Shown here one piece after another: positions 24,990-33,458 of a stretch of DNA of 64,000 bases (position 1 is the stretch's first letter; every line of letters begins with the position of its first letter). The notes below the pieces were generated by a model. It saw only the letters and a program-made list of their open reading frames with translations, did not search any database and was not told the DNA's origin. Origin of the DNA: Clostridia bacterium (GTDB lineage: Bacteria; Bacillota; Clostridia; Oscillospirales; CAG-272); contig JAFUNJ010000009.1 of NCBI GenBank assembly GCA_017482355.1, forward strand, positions 62,001 to 126,000, in the 5' to 3' direction. A program made the position numbers and the translations under genes.

Positions 24990-26060
24990 ATGAAAGCTGC
25001 CGCTAAAAAGTGGATAAAATTTATAGCTTCTGCCGTTATCGTAGTTGTGACGCTGTCGCTTCTTCAGATGCTTCTGATGCCGAAGTATTCGGTTGACGGA
25101 CCTGTCGAGGGCGCGTTCGTAGCCGAGTATTACGGCGAGGTCAAGGATCACGACGTTATTTTCGTCGGCGACTGCGAGGTGTATGAGAATTTTTCTCCCA
25201 TCGTCCTCTGGCGCGATTACGGTATAAACAGCTACATAAGAGGTAGCGCCGATCAGTACATTTATCAGTCGTACTACCTGCTTGAGGATACGCTTCGCTA
25301 CGAAACTCCCAAGGTCGTCGTTTTCAACGTTCAGGCACTTGACCCCAAGAGAGAAGCCGAGGCAAAAGAGGCATATAACCGAATGTCGATCGACGGAATG
25401 AAGTGGTCGCCTGCAAAGATAGGTGCGATCAATTCCTCGATGCTTGAGGATGAACAGTTCCTCGACTACGTTTTCCCGATCCTCCGTTATCACAGCCGTT
25501 GGAGCGAGCTTGATAAGACCGATTTTGAATATATGTTCAAATCGGAAAAGGTCTCGCATAACGGTTACCTTATGAAGGTCGGCGTTAAGCCCGCAGAAAA
25601 CGTTCCTGAGGGCAAGCCGCTTCATGATTACAAGTTTACCGAAAAGGCACGGAAGCATCTTGATATGATGGTCGAGCTTTGCGAGAAAAACGGTATAAAG
25701 CTTCTTCTCATAAAGGCGCCGAGCTTGTATCCCTATTGGTATCCCGAATACGATCAGCAGGTCGCTCAGTATGCAAAGGAGCATAATCTTACCTACATAA
25801 ACTTCCTTGATGAAACGATTCAGGCGGAAACTGGTATTGATTATACGAAAGACACATATGACGCAGGTCTTCACATGAACGTTGAGGGCGCAGAAAAGCT
25901 CTCGGAGTGGCTCGGCAAGTACCTGACCGAGAACATGGGTCTGACCGACAGACGCGGAGAAGCGGAGCTTGCCGCGTGCTGGGAGGACAAGATCGCCTTC
26001 TACGAGGCGGATAAAAAAGCAAAGTACGAAGAATACGAAAAGAACATAGAGGCAAATTAA
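24990..26060 (+). CDS. DltD-like membrane-anchored SGNH protein with Cys at the nucleophile position
   Basis: 356 aa. One N-terminal signal anchor (about residues 9-30) places the rest outside. Block I of the SGNH/GDSL fold reads FVGDCEVYENFSP, with Cys62 where the family usually has the catalytic Ser. The C-terminal Asp-His pair is present in YDAGLHMNVEGA (about D291/H295). DltD and AlgJ/X-type partners of MBOAT proteins take the acyl group and pass it to the wall polymer. The Cys could still form a thioester, so loss of function is not implied. The gene overlaps nothing, but its stop is 1 bp from asnB. Confidence 0.8.
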   Translation: MKAAAKKWIKFIASAVIVVVTLSLLQMLLMPKYSVDGPVEGAFVAEYYGEVKDHDVIFVGDCEVYENFSPIVLWRDYGINSYIRGSADQYIYQSYYLLEDTLRYETPKVVVFNVQALDPKREAEAKEAYNRMSIDGMKWSPAKIGAINSSMLEDEQFLDYVFPILRYHSRWSELDKTDFEYMFKSEKVSHNGYLMKVGVKPAENVPEGKPLHDYKFTEKARKHLDMMVELCEKNGIKLLLIKAPSLYPYWYPEYDQQVAQYAKEHNLTYINFLDETIQAETGIDYTKDTYDAGLHMNVEGAEKLSEWLGKYLTENMGLTDRRGEAELAACWEDKIAFYEADKKAKYEEYEKNIEAN

Positions 26061-26061
26061 A

Positions 26062-27906
26062 ATGTGTGGAATTTGCGGAATTTTTGATAACACGGGAAGC
26101 CGTCTTATCACAAGTGAAATGATAAACAAGATGCTGACGGCGATCCGCCACCGCGGTCCCGACGGCTCTCAAAGCAAAATAATGCCGGGCGTCGGTCTCG
26201 GCTTTAACCGTCTCAGCTTCATTGACCTGAATGGCGGTATGCAGCCGATAACAAACGAGGACGATACTCTTACTCTCATTTGTAACGGCGAGATATTCAA
26301 CTACCGCGAGCTGAGAAGCGAGCTTATCGCTCTCGGTCACGTCTTTAAGACGCAGACAGACGTTGAGGTGATCCTCCATCTTTACGAGGAGCACGGTCTC
26401 GATTTTCCGAACAAGCTTAACGGTCAGTTCGCTATTGCTCTTTACGACAAAAAGGAAGATCAGCTCATTCTCGTGCGCGACCAGATAGGAATCTGTCCGC
26501 TCTTTTATACCGTTGCCGACGGTCAGGTCATATTCTGCTCCGAGATAAAGGGAATCCTTGAATGTCCTTGGGTTGAAAGAAAGCTTAACCTTAAGGCAGT
26601 CGATCAGCTTATGAATTATCCCGGTGTCGTTTCCCCCGAGACCTTTTTTGACGGAATACGCTCGCTTCGCGCAGGACATCTGCTCGTCATCAAGCGTCAT
26701 CAGGAGATAAAGGATATTGAATACTGGGATCTCATCTACAATGCCGAGGAAGAGGACGATAAGGGCGAGGCGTATTACGTTGAAAAGCTCCGCGAAATGA
26801 TGAAGGAGTCTATCAAGCGCCGTCTAGTTGCCGACGTTCCCGTCGGATTCTACGTTTCGGGCGGTCTTGACAGCTCGGTCGTCGCTTGCTATATCGGCAA
26901 GTTCTTACTCGACAGCTATTATTCCTTCTCCGCTGAGATCGGTGAAGCCGACCTCGACGAAAGCCGATTCCAGAAGATCGTCAAGGAGTGCGTCAATTCC
27001 ACTCACTACAAGACGAAGGTCGGCGAGGAGGAAATTTGGAAGAACCTTTACGATGTCGTTTACCACGCAGAGTCGGGTCTTAAAGAAAGCTATGACGTAG
27101 CGGCGTTTATGCTCTCGTCGCTCGTTCAGCAGTCGCCTGCGAAGGCGGTGCTGACAGGTCAGGGCTCCGACGAGTTTTTCTGCGGTTACGTCGGATATAT
27201 GGTAGACCTTTTCCGCGAAATGCAGAAGGGCAAGATGACGAAGGAAGAATGTGAAATAAACGAGCGCCTTTGGGGCGATCCTTATTTCCGTTACGAAAGA
27301 AATCATCCCGAAATAAGAAAGATACACGAAACTGTTTACAGTGACCGCGTAAGAGGCGATATCGAGAGCTTCTCTGCGTTCAGAACAAGCCCCATAAACG
27401 TTGACCGCGTCAAGGGACTTTCCTCGCAGAAGCGCCGCTCGTATATCGACTACAAGCTCCGTCTTTCCGATCACCTGCTCACCGAGCACGGCGACAGAAT
27501 GTTCTTCTCTCATTCGGTAGAGGGACGCCACCCGTTCCTTGACAGAGATCTCCTCGCATTCGTTGCGACGATCCCCGACAAGTATAAGATGAACGGCGCA
27601 AAGGAAAAGTACATTCTCAAAAAGGCGGGCGAGGGGATCGTTCCCGACGAGATACTCAAGAGAAGAAAGTTCCCGTTCCAGGCGCCGGGTATGTCGTCTA
27701 TGGTAAAGAAGGCGAACGGAGAGATCGAGTTCCTTTCCGATTCGCTTATAAAGAAGTACGATATATTCGATCTTAATAAGGTCAAAGAAATGAAGAAGGT
27801 ATACCTTGCCGACGACTTCCGTCTGATGGGTGCTTACGAGATAGATTACCTTCTCATCGTTATGACCGTCACGATGCTTTGCGAGCGTTACGGTCTCAAG
27901 GCGTAA
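26062..27906 (+). CDS. asnB: Asparagine synthetase (glutamine-hydrolysing), AsnB-type amidotransferase
   Basis: 614 aa. N-terminal glutaminase with catalytic Cys2 (MCGICGIFDN), HRGPDGS, NGEIFNY and glutamine-site residues; C-terminal synthetase with the PP-loop SGGLDSSV (about residue 268), GQGSDEFFCGY and HSVEGRHPFLDRD. Converts aspartate to asparagine or, as with Lactobacillus plantarum and Bacillus AsnB homologues, amidates meso-diaminopimelate in peptidoglycan precursors. It starts 1 bp after the SGNH gene, firmly inside the Dlt-like operon. Either it supplies Asn as the amino acid for attachment, or it amidates wall precursors so that both steps lower surface negative charge. Sequence alone does not decide. 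Confidence 0.9.
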   Translation: MCGICGIFDNTGSRLITSEMINKMLTAIRHRGPDGSQSKIMPGVGLGFNRLSFIDLNGGMQPITNEDDTLTLICNGEIFNYRELRSELIALGHVFKTQTDVEVILHLYEEHGLDFPNKLNGQFAIALYDKKEDQLILVRDQIGICPLFYTVADGQVIFCSEIKGILECPWVERKLNLKAVDQLMNYPGVVSPETFFDGIRSLRAGHLLVIKRHQEIKDIEYWDLIYNAEEEDDKGEAYYVEKLREMMKESIKRRLVADVPVGFYVSGGLDSSVVACYIGKFLLDSYYSFSAEIGEADLDESRFQKIVKECVNSTHYKTKVGEEEIWKNLYDVVYHAESGLKESYDVAAFMLSSLVQQSPAKAVLTGQGSDEFFCGYVGYMVDLFREMQKGKMTKEECEINERLWGDPYFRYERNHPEIRKIHETVYSDRVRGDIESFSAFRTSPINVDRVKGLSSQKRRSYIDYKLRLSDHLLTEHGDRMFFSHSVEGRHPFLDRDLLAFVATIPDKYKMNGAKEKYILKKAGEGIVPDEILKRRKFPFQAPGMSSMVKKANGEIEFLSDSLIKKYDIFDLNKVKEMKKVYLADDFRLMGAYEIDYLLIVMTVTMLCERYGLKA

Positions 27907-27915
27907 GGAGGAAAT

Positions 27916-28980
27916 ATGAAGAAGATTATATTTATTATTCTGCTTGCTTTGATCGCTTGCTTTGCTTTCTCTTGTAATGATGAGAGCGAGCCGATTCCGG
28001 TCATTGTCGGAGTTAAGGAAAATATAACCCTATACGCCGACGATCCTGTCGAGCTCATCCAAAGCGCGCTTCTTGACGGAGTGACGACCGAGGGCGGAAA
28101 GCAGACCGAAATAATCGTTAAGGTGTTTAATAAAGGCACCGATTCGGAAACGTCTCTATTTACGGCAGGAGAATACGACGTTAAGTATACCGCGAAAAAC
28201 AAGAAGGTAAAAGAGGTTACCGCGTCGCTTACCGTCAAGCCGGCGGACACCACCGCTCCCGAGTTTACGGGAATCAAGGATCTTGTCGTATATCTTGGCG
28301 ACACTGTTTCCTACCGTGACGGCGTTACAGTTACCGATAACGATGATGAAAACGTGACCTTTACGGTTGACGCGACGAAGGTAGACCTTACCCGCCTCGG
28401 CGCTTACAATGTTACCTATACCGCGACCGACAAGAGAGGAAATACCGCATCGGTAACTGCTAAGGTCTCCGTTCTTGAGCCGCTTGACGGCGGTCAGGAT
28501 TCGAGCGTTTGCACTAAGGAGGAGCTTGATGCTTTGTGCCAAAGTATTCTTGACAGTATTCTTAAAGAAGGAATGACTGACCGTGAGAAGGCAGAGGCAA
28601 TATATAATAAGGTATATAAAGTAAAGTACGTTTCAACCGATGACGATCCCAATTGGATCGTGAACGCATGGACGGCACTTACTACGAATAAGGGTGACTG
28701 CGTCAATTACGCCGCCGCTTCAAGAGCACTTCTCACGATGGCGGGAATACCGAACTATCAGATAGAGCGCGTCGGCGGTACGACGGATCACTACTGGCTT
28801 ATTGTTTGTATCGACGAAAAGTGGTATCATTTCGATACCTGCCCCACCTCGAAGAAATATCCCTTCAAGTGCTTCCTTAAGACCGATTCCGAGGTCAAGG
28901 CATATTCCGACAGCAGAACCGACAAACCGAATTATTACGGCTACGATAAGGAAAGCTGTCCTTATGACGTAGTTGATTAA
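27916..28980 (+). CDS. Lipoprotein with Ig-like domain(s) and transglutaminase-like domain
   Basis: 354 aa. Lipobox ACFAFSC gives lipid-anchored Cys20. Residues about 30-195 form beta-rich Ig-like repeats; the second has VVYLGDTVSYRDGVTVTD, characteristic of DUF5011/HYR-type domains. Residues about 205-350 are a transglutaminase/protease-like core with Cys in TTNKGDCVNYAAASRALL, His in TDHYWLIV and Asp in YHFDTCP, a plausible Cys-His-Asp triad. Extracellular, wall-facing. Members of this superfamily cleave or cross-link peptides and amide bonds. Being 9 bp after asnB in the same operon, it could act on the modified wall polymer. Substrate unknown. Confidence 0.8.
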   Translation: MKKIIFIILLALIACFAFSCNDESEPIPVIVGVKENITLYADDPVELIQSALLDGVTTEGGKQTEIIVKVFNKGTDSETSLFTAGEYDVKYTAKNKKVKEVTASLTVKPADTTAPEFTGIKDLVVYLGDTVSYRDGVTVTDNDDENVTFTVDATKVDLTRLGAYNVTYTATDKRGNTASVTAKVSVLEPLDGGQDSSVCTKEELDALCQSILDSILKEGMTDREKAEAIYNKVYKVKYVSTDDDPNWIVNAWTALTTNKGDCVNYAAASRALLTMAGIPNYQIERVGGTTDHYWLIVCIDEKWYHFDTCPTSKKYPFKCFLKTDSEVKAYSDSRTDKPNYYGYDKESCPYDVVD

Positions 28981-28991
28981 AGGAGTATATC

Positions 28992-29501
28992 ATGAAAAGA
29001 TTTTTAGTATTATTTCTGAGCGCAATTCTTCTGATTTCCTTTGCTTCCTGTACGGCACCTGCCGATACCGGAAATCAGGGCGGCAAGACGCCGAAGGACA
29101 GCAAGTATTTCTTCAAGGTCGCAAATAAGGATAATTACGCAGTTAAGATCGACGCGGATATGGCTGACGTGCTTAAAGCACTTGGCGAGCCGCTTCAGTA
29201 TTTTGAAGCCGCTTCCTGCGCCTTCGACGGTCTTGATAAGACCTATACCTATGCAGGTTACGTTATCCTCACCCGTCCCGACGGCAAAAAGGATTACGTG
29301 AATTCCATTCAGCTTACCGATGACAGCGTGCAGACCCCCGAGGGCGCGTATGTCGGTATGACCCCCGACGCGGTAAAGGGCATTTACGGCAAACCCACTG
29401 AGGAGACAGAAACGCTCCTTTCCTATACCGACGGTAACACGACGCTTAACTTCATCCTTAAGGACGCAAAGGTGATTTCGATAGAGTACCTTCCTGCATA
29501 A
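28992..29501 (+). CDS. Small lipoprotein of unknown function (169 aa)
   Basis: Lipobox LISFASC gives lipid-anchored Cys20. The mature part shows two similar units, VLKALGEPLQYFEA (about 60) and AVKGIYGKPTEETE (about 130), each followed by beta strands. This is the duplicated helix-loop-strand look of BLIP/SmpA-like domains, which bind other proteins. No catalytic motif. Last gene of the Dlt-like operon (11 bp after the transglutaminase-like lipoprotein, with a terminator following). Might inhibit or recruit a wall enzyme; that is inference from fold and position. Confidence 0.72.
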   Translation: MKRFLVLFLSAILLISFASCTAPADTGNQGGKTPKDSKYFFKVANKDNYAVKIDADMADVLKALGEPLQYFEAASCAFDGLDKTYTYAGYVILTRPDGKKDYVNSIQLTDDSVQTPEGAYVGMTPDAVKGIYGKPTEETETLLSYTDGNTTLNFILKDAKVISIEYLPA

Positions 29502-29512
29502 TTGCAAAAAAT

Positions 29513-29547
29513 AAAACGGCAGACACGGAAACGTGTCTGCCGTTTTT
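29513..29547 (+). terminator. Terminator of the Dlt-like operon
   Basis: AAAACGGCAGACACG, tetraloop GAAA, CGTGTCTGCCGTTTT: perfect 15-bp stem ending in T's. Confidence 0.93.
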
Positions 29548-29596
29548 GCGCGTTGTGGAAGACCACTTACCCGCCAAAGATAGAGGGACGTTCTCT

Positions 29597-29818
29597 TGCC
29601 TCCCTTGTGTAAAGGGAGGTGTCGGCGGTAGGTTTCGCGTAGCGAAAACTACTTGCGACCGGAGGGATTGTAACAGTTAGAGATTTTTTGCGAAACAATC
29701 CCTCACCGCTTCGCGGAGCCTTCGGCCCTGTCCGCAATTATAAATTGCGGCCCGCTTTGGCTAAAAATATGCCGCAGGCATATTTTTAACGCGTCGCGCC
29801 CTTTACACAAGGGAGCCG
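29597..29818. repeat. Palindromic intergenic repeat, copy 2 (longest)
   Basis: The gap 29502-29974 holds no gene. Perfect 17-bp terminal inverted repeats CTCCCTTGTGTAAAGGG (29600-29616) and CCCTTTACACAAGGGAG (29799-29815). Inside are further hairpins (TTTCGCGTAGCGAAA; CGCAATTATAAATTGCG; AAAAATATGCC-GCA-GGCATATTTTT) and GGAGGGATTGT/ACAATCCCTC blocks. No coding capacity. Confidence 0.85.
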
Positions 29819-29974
29819 ATAACGCGGCGAAGATTTGTAAAATGGCGAATAGTGTGAGCGTTTCCCCCTTTTCCGACAAATAAAACCTGCTCTTTACAAA
29901 ATCTTCTTTTTATGGTAGAATATAATGAATGACTATGTGATAATATAAAAATACCGATCTTTATGAGGTTTTAT

Positions 29975-31360
29975 ATGAAAAACAGCAAGTACCGCAGGCG
30001 TTTCGGAAAGACGCTGATACAAATATATAAATTCCTATTCTTCCTACTGCTCGTTGCGATGGTCGTCGGATCGTGGCTCGAGATGCAGGGGCTTTATCTT
30101 ATCGACGGCAAGACTACTATCGTCCTTACTGTGATCCACGCGCTCTGCCTCGGCACGCTTCTTCTCACCTATCACGCTCTTGATATAGGAAAAAAGCGTC
30201 CGCTTGACCTTGTTATCGGTCAGCTGCTCAGCGTAATTATAAGTGACGCTGCGTCGCTTCTCAGCGCGTCGCTCGTTCTTAAAACGCTTCCGCACATGGG
30301 AATTGCAGGCGTGACGCTTCTTTGTCAGGGCATTCTCTGTGTGCTCTGGTCGGTCAGTGCTACTTGGCTTTATAACGCATGGGTTCCCGCAAAAAAAGTC
30401 GCAGTCCTTTATTCCGACGAGCGCGCTTACGAGTCGATGGGTGAATTGCACCTCGATAAGAAGCGCTACCGCGTAGTTAAAACAGTTGACCTTACAGATA
30501 CCGAGAAGGACTGCGACGGGATCGTCTCCGAGCTTCCCGAGGTCGAGGGTGTCTTCCTTTGCGGTCTTCCGACTAAGCTTCGTAACGACCTTATGAGCTT
30601 GTTTATAAAGAAAAACGTGACGGTCTATATCCGTCCCAAGATAAGCGATATCTTCCTCAACACCGCGCAAAGACGCTACATGTTCCATATTCCGATGATG
30701 TCGTACGAGAGCGAGAATCATTCAGTTATCGTGCGTGCGTCGAAGCGGCTTCTCGATATACTCGTATCGCTTCCGCTTGCCGTTATCGCGCTTCCGTTTA
30801 TGCTTATTGCCGCTATCGCGATAAAGATAGAGGACGGCGGACCTGTCCTCTATAAGCAGGACCGTCTTACAAGGGGCGGAAAGGTATTCAGAATAATGAA
30901 GTTCCGTTCCATGAGAGTTGATGCCGAAAAGGACGGAGTTGCTCGTCTTGCCTCGGAAAGCGACGACCGCATAACGAAGGTCGGCAAATTTATCCGCGCG
31001 ACGCGAATAGACGAGCTTCCGCAGCTTTTAAATATACTTAAGGGCGATATGTCGCTCGTCGGTCCTCGCCCCGAGCGTCCCGAAATTGCCGAGCAGTACG
31101 AGAAGGAGCTCCCCGAATTCCATCTGCGCCTGCGCGTGAAGGCAGGTCTTACCGGCTACGCTCAGATACACGGTAAGTATAATACGACTCCCTACGATAA
31201 GCTTCAGATGGACCTTATATACATTAACGATATGTCTGTTCTGACCGATATTAAGCTTCTCTTCCAAACGATGCAGACCGTTTTCCAAAAGGAAAGCACA
31301 GAGGGCGTCAAGAATGGGCAGACGACTGCAAGCAAGAACGACGGGGAAGAAAAGAAATGA
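29975..31360 (+). CDS. Polyprenyl-phosphate sugar-1-phosphate transferase (WbaP/CpsE-like)
   Basis: 461 aa from the ATG after TGAGGT. Five N-terminal membrane helices (about residues 15-145), a soluble region (about 150-250), another helix (about 265-290) and the bacterial sugar transferase domain: DILVSLPLAV, IKIEDGGPVLYKQDR, FRIMKFRSM, RIDELPQLLNILKGDMSLVGPRP and GLTGYAQIHG. Transfers the first sugar-1-phosphate to undecaprenyl phosphate to start exopolysaccharide, capsule or glycoprotein glycan synthesis. The next gene, a glycosyltransferase, overlaps it by 4 bp. A TATAAT lies at 29921-29926, but without a clear -35. Confidence 0.92.
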   Translation: MKNSKYRRRFGKTLIQIYKFLFFLLLVAMVVGSWLEMQGLYLIDGKTTIVLTVIHALCLGTLLLTYHALDIGKKRPLDLVIGQLLSVIISDAASLLSASLVLKTLPHMGIAGVTLLCQGILCVLWSVSATWLYNAWVPAKKVAVLYSDERAYESMGELHLDKKRYRVVKTVDLTDTEKDCDGIVSELPEVEGVFLCGLPTKLRNDLMSLFIKKNVTVYIRPKISDIFLNTAQRRYMFHIPMMSYESENHSVIVRASKRLLDILVSLPLAVIALPFMLIAAIAIKIEDGGPVLYKQDRLTRGGKVFRIMKFRSMRVDAEKDGVARLASESDDRITKVGKFIRATRIDELPQLLNILKGDMSLVGPRPERPEIAEQYEKELPEFHLRLRVKAGLTGYAQIHGKYNTTPYDKLQMDLIYINDMSVLTDIKLLFQTMQTVFQKESTEGVKNGQTTASKNDGEEKK

Positions 31361-32541
31361 AAAAGGTTCTTATTGTCGGTCAGGATATGTTTATCAGCGG
31401 CGTGTCGAGAGCGCAGCTTGGGCTTCTGCATGCCTTTGATAAGGAAAAGTATAAGGTCGACCTCTTTCTCCGAAACCACGAGGGCGAGTTTTTAAAGTAT
31501 ATTCCCGATGACGTTACGCTTCTTCCCGAAAAAAAGGCGTATAGGTGCGTCGATATGACGACGGTTGAGACCTTGAAGCAGGGACGCATATTCCAGGCAT
31601 TCGGCAAGGCGTACGGAATGGTGAAAGCGAAGAGCTACGCGAAGAAGCATGGCGTTCAGCTTTCCGCCGTCGCGCTTGATTACACTCATAAGCATCAGAA
31701 GCGTTTTCTTCCTATGATCTCAAAAGAGGAATACGACCTCGTTATAAGCTTTGTTGCGCCTCATTATTTCGGCGCGTACAAGTGCAGGGCAAAGAAGCGC
31801 CTAAGCTGGATACACACGGATTATTCGCTTATTGATATTGATGCGAAAAGCGAGGAAAAGGTATGGGGTCTATACGACGGTATTGCGTCGATCTCCGATT
31901 CCGTTGGTATTGAATTTTCGAAAAAGCTGCCGACGCTAAAGGATAAGATAGTAAGAATAGATAATCCGATCTCACCGTCGCTTATCAGGCGTTCTGCCGA
32001 TGAGGGACAGAGCGAGATGGCAAAGGACGGTATCAGGATAGTTTCCTGCGGTACTCTTGCTCCGGGTAAAAATTTCAGAAGCATTCCGAAGATGGTCTCA
32101 ATACTGCTTAACGAGGGGCTTGACGTTAAATGGTATATAATCGGTGACGGTTCCGACCGCGCCGAGATCGAAAAGCGCATAGCGGACGAGGGCGTGACGG
32201 GCAGAGTTATACTGCTCGGTAAGAAGGAAAATCCTTACCCGTATATGAAGGAATGCGATCTTTTCGTTCATCCGAGCTTAAGAGAGGGCAAGGCGGTCTC
32301 GGTCATCGAGGCGCAGATACTCGGTAAGCCCGTAGCGATAACAAATTTCCCGACTGCTCATTCACAGCTTAAGGACGGCTTTGACGGCGTTATCGTTCCG
32401 CTCGATACCGAGGGATGCGCAAAGGGAATCTTAGAGCTTCTTCGCGATACCGAAAAGCTTGAAGCACTGAAAAATAACTGCCGAAATACCGATTACGGCA
32501 GTGAAAAGGATATGAACACTATCTACTCGTTTATCGAGTGA
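31357..32541 (+). CDS. Glycosyltransferase family 4-like
   Basis: 394 aa, GT-B fold. N-terminal GQDMFISGVSRAQLGLLHAF is the glycine-rich acceptor-side loop. The C-terminal donor half has SCGTLAPGKNFRSIP, WYIIGDGSDRAEIEKRI, VILLGKKENPYPYMKECDLFVHPSLREGKAVSVIEAQ, with the E-x7-E motif (EGKAVSVIE). Retaining glycosyltransferase that probably adds the second sugar to the lipid-linked intermediate made by the sugar transferase upstream (ATGA overlap). Only two glycan genes lie here, so the rest of the pathway must be elsewhere. Confidence 0.88.
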   Translation: MKKVLIVGQDMFISGVSRAQLGLLHAFDKEKYKVDLFLRNHEGEFLKYIPDDVTLLPEKKAYRCVDMTTVETLKQGRIFQAFGKAYGMVKAKSYAKKHGVQLSAVALDYTHKHQKRFLPMISKEEYDLVISFVAPHYFGAYKCRAKKRLSWIHTDYSLIDIDAKSEEKVWGLYDGIASISDSVGIEFSKKLPTLKDKIVRIDNPISPSLIRRSADEGQSEMAKDGIRIVSCGTLAPGKNFRSIPKMVSILLNEGLDVKWYIIGDGSDRAEIEKRIADEGVTGRVILLGKKENPYPYMKECDLFVHPSLREGKAVSVIEAQILGKPVAITNFPTAHSQLKDGFDGVIVPLDTEGCAKGILELLRDTEKLEALKNNCRNTDYGSEKDMNTIYSFIE

Positions 32542-32562
32542 CGGTAAAGAAAGGACACAAAA

Positions 32563-33135
32563 ATGAAGACAGTAAAATTTGACAAGGCGGGCTGGGAAAA
32601 CGAGCTTACTACCGCCTATACCTTCCGTTACGTGGAAGCCCCCAAGTTCACACAGAAGGACGGATACGTAACGACCGCTGTAAACCCTAACCACCGCGAG
32701 GGCTTCGACAACATAAGCATGCTTACGCATGAAAAGCATACTGCGGGCGTGACCGCAACGCTTCACTGCGCGTTTGAGGATGTCGGATGCCCCGAGATAA
32801 TTATCGTTCCCGAAACTGAAAAATGCCCCGACGGCGAAACGCGCTACGGAGCATGCTTTGAGATCGTTCTCTGGAAGAACGGTATTAACGTATGGCGTCA
32901 CTTCCGCGAGGAGGACGGCAGATGCCATTGGCATCTTCGCCTCGGCGACACCTTTGACGTGAGCGAAAACGATATTCATACCCTTACGGTAAACGTTGAG
33001 GAGTATTATCTGAATATCGACGTTGACGGTCACAAGATCAGACTTCGCGTCGAGGACATTCCGAAGGAGTTTTATATCGGACTCACTGCCTGCGAGGGTA
33101 TCGTAAGAATTTACGATTATTCGGTTGAAGCATAA
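32563..33135 (+). CDS. Uncharacterised beta-rich protein, concanavalin-like (190 aa)
   Basis: No signal peptide or membrane segment; predicted cytoplasmic. The pattern (EGFDNISMLTHEKHTAG, YGACFEIVLWKNGINVW, DIHTLTVNVEEYYLNIDVDGHKIRLRV, EFYIGLTACEGIVRIYDY) is that of laminin-G/DUF1080-type jelly-roll domains, which bind or cleave sugars. Trp/His-rich segments (WRHFREEDGRCHWHLRLGD) could form a ligand site. It is 21 bp after the glycosyltransferase and ends with a terminator, so it is in the same unit. Specific function not recognised. Confidence 0.65.
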   Translation: MKTVKFDKAGWENELTTAYTFRYVEAPKFTQKDGYVTTAVNPNHREGFDNISMLTHEKHTAGVTATLHCAFEDVGCPEIIIVPETEKCPDGETRYGACFEIVLWKNGINVWRHFREEDGRCHWHLRLGDTFDVSENDIHTLTVNVEEYYLNIDVDGHKIRLRVEDIPKEFYIGLTACEGIVRIYDYSVEA

Positions 33136-33136
33136 T

Positions 33137-33164
33137 AAAAAGCCCGTCGATGACGGGCTTTTTT
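33137..33164 (+). terminator. Terminator of the sugar transferase unit
   Basis: AAAAAGCCCGTC, loop GAT, GACGGGCTTTTTT. Confidence 0.9.
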
Positions 33165-33182
33165 ATATTAACATAGTGAGTT

Positions 33183-33416
33183 TTACCTATCGGCTTTTGG
33201 ATAGCGCTTGCGGCAATCTGTTTCTCCCACAAGATAGTCAACGCTTACCTTGTAATGTCTTGCCAACGTTATGAGGTGACGGAGCGGGATTTCATTTATG
33301 CCCTTTTCGTAGCGCGAATATACCTGTTGGGTAGTACCGAGAAGCTCGGCGATATCCTGCTGACGCAGATCGTTGTCCTCACGAAGCTCAAAAATTCGCT
33401 GTTGAACGCTTTTCAT
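33183..33416 (-). CDS. XRE-family transcriptional regulator
   Basis: 77 aa, a single lambda-repressor-like helix-turn-helix (about residues 3-60): RIFELREDNDLRQQDIAELL, TTQQVYSRYEKG, then PLRHLITLARHYKVSVDYLVGE. The start at 33416 follows AGGGAGG; an upstream in-frame ATG lacks this. Almost no C-terminal domain, so it is probably a constitutive or protein-controlled repressor. It is divergent from a small lipoprotein gene, and the two promoters share a palindrome, so it likely represses both. Confidence 0.88.
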   Translation of the reverse strand: MKSVQQRIFELREDNDLRQQDIAELLGTTQQVYSRYEKGINEIPLRHLITLARHYKVSVDYLVGETDCRKRYPKADR

Positions 33417-33458
33417 TGAAACCTCCCTGTGTATTAGCATAGTGTTACAAAAAATCTT

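Noticed and set aside
24984-26129. 381-codon minus-strand frame over the SGNH gene
   Set aside because: Shadow of a gene with family motifs in a tight plus-strand operon; no ribosome site or homology seen.
29597-29818. Structured RNA, riboswitch or CRISPR-like array in the repeat-rich gap
   Set aside because: The structure is explained by terminal inverted repeats shared with three other intergenic elements; there are no regular spacers and no nearby cas genes.
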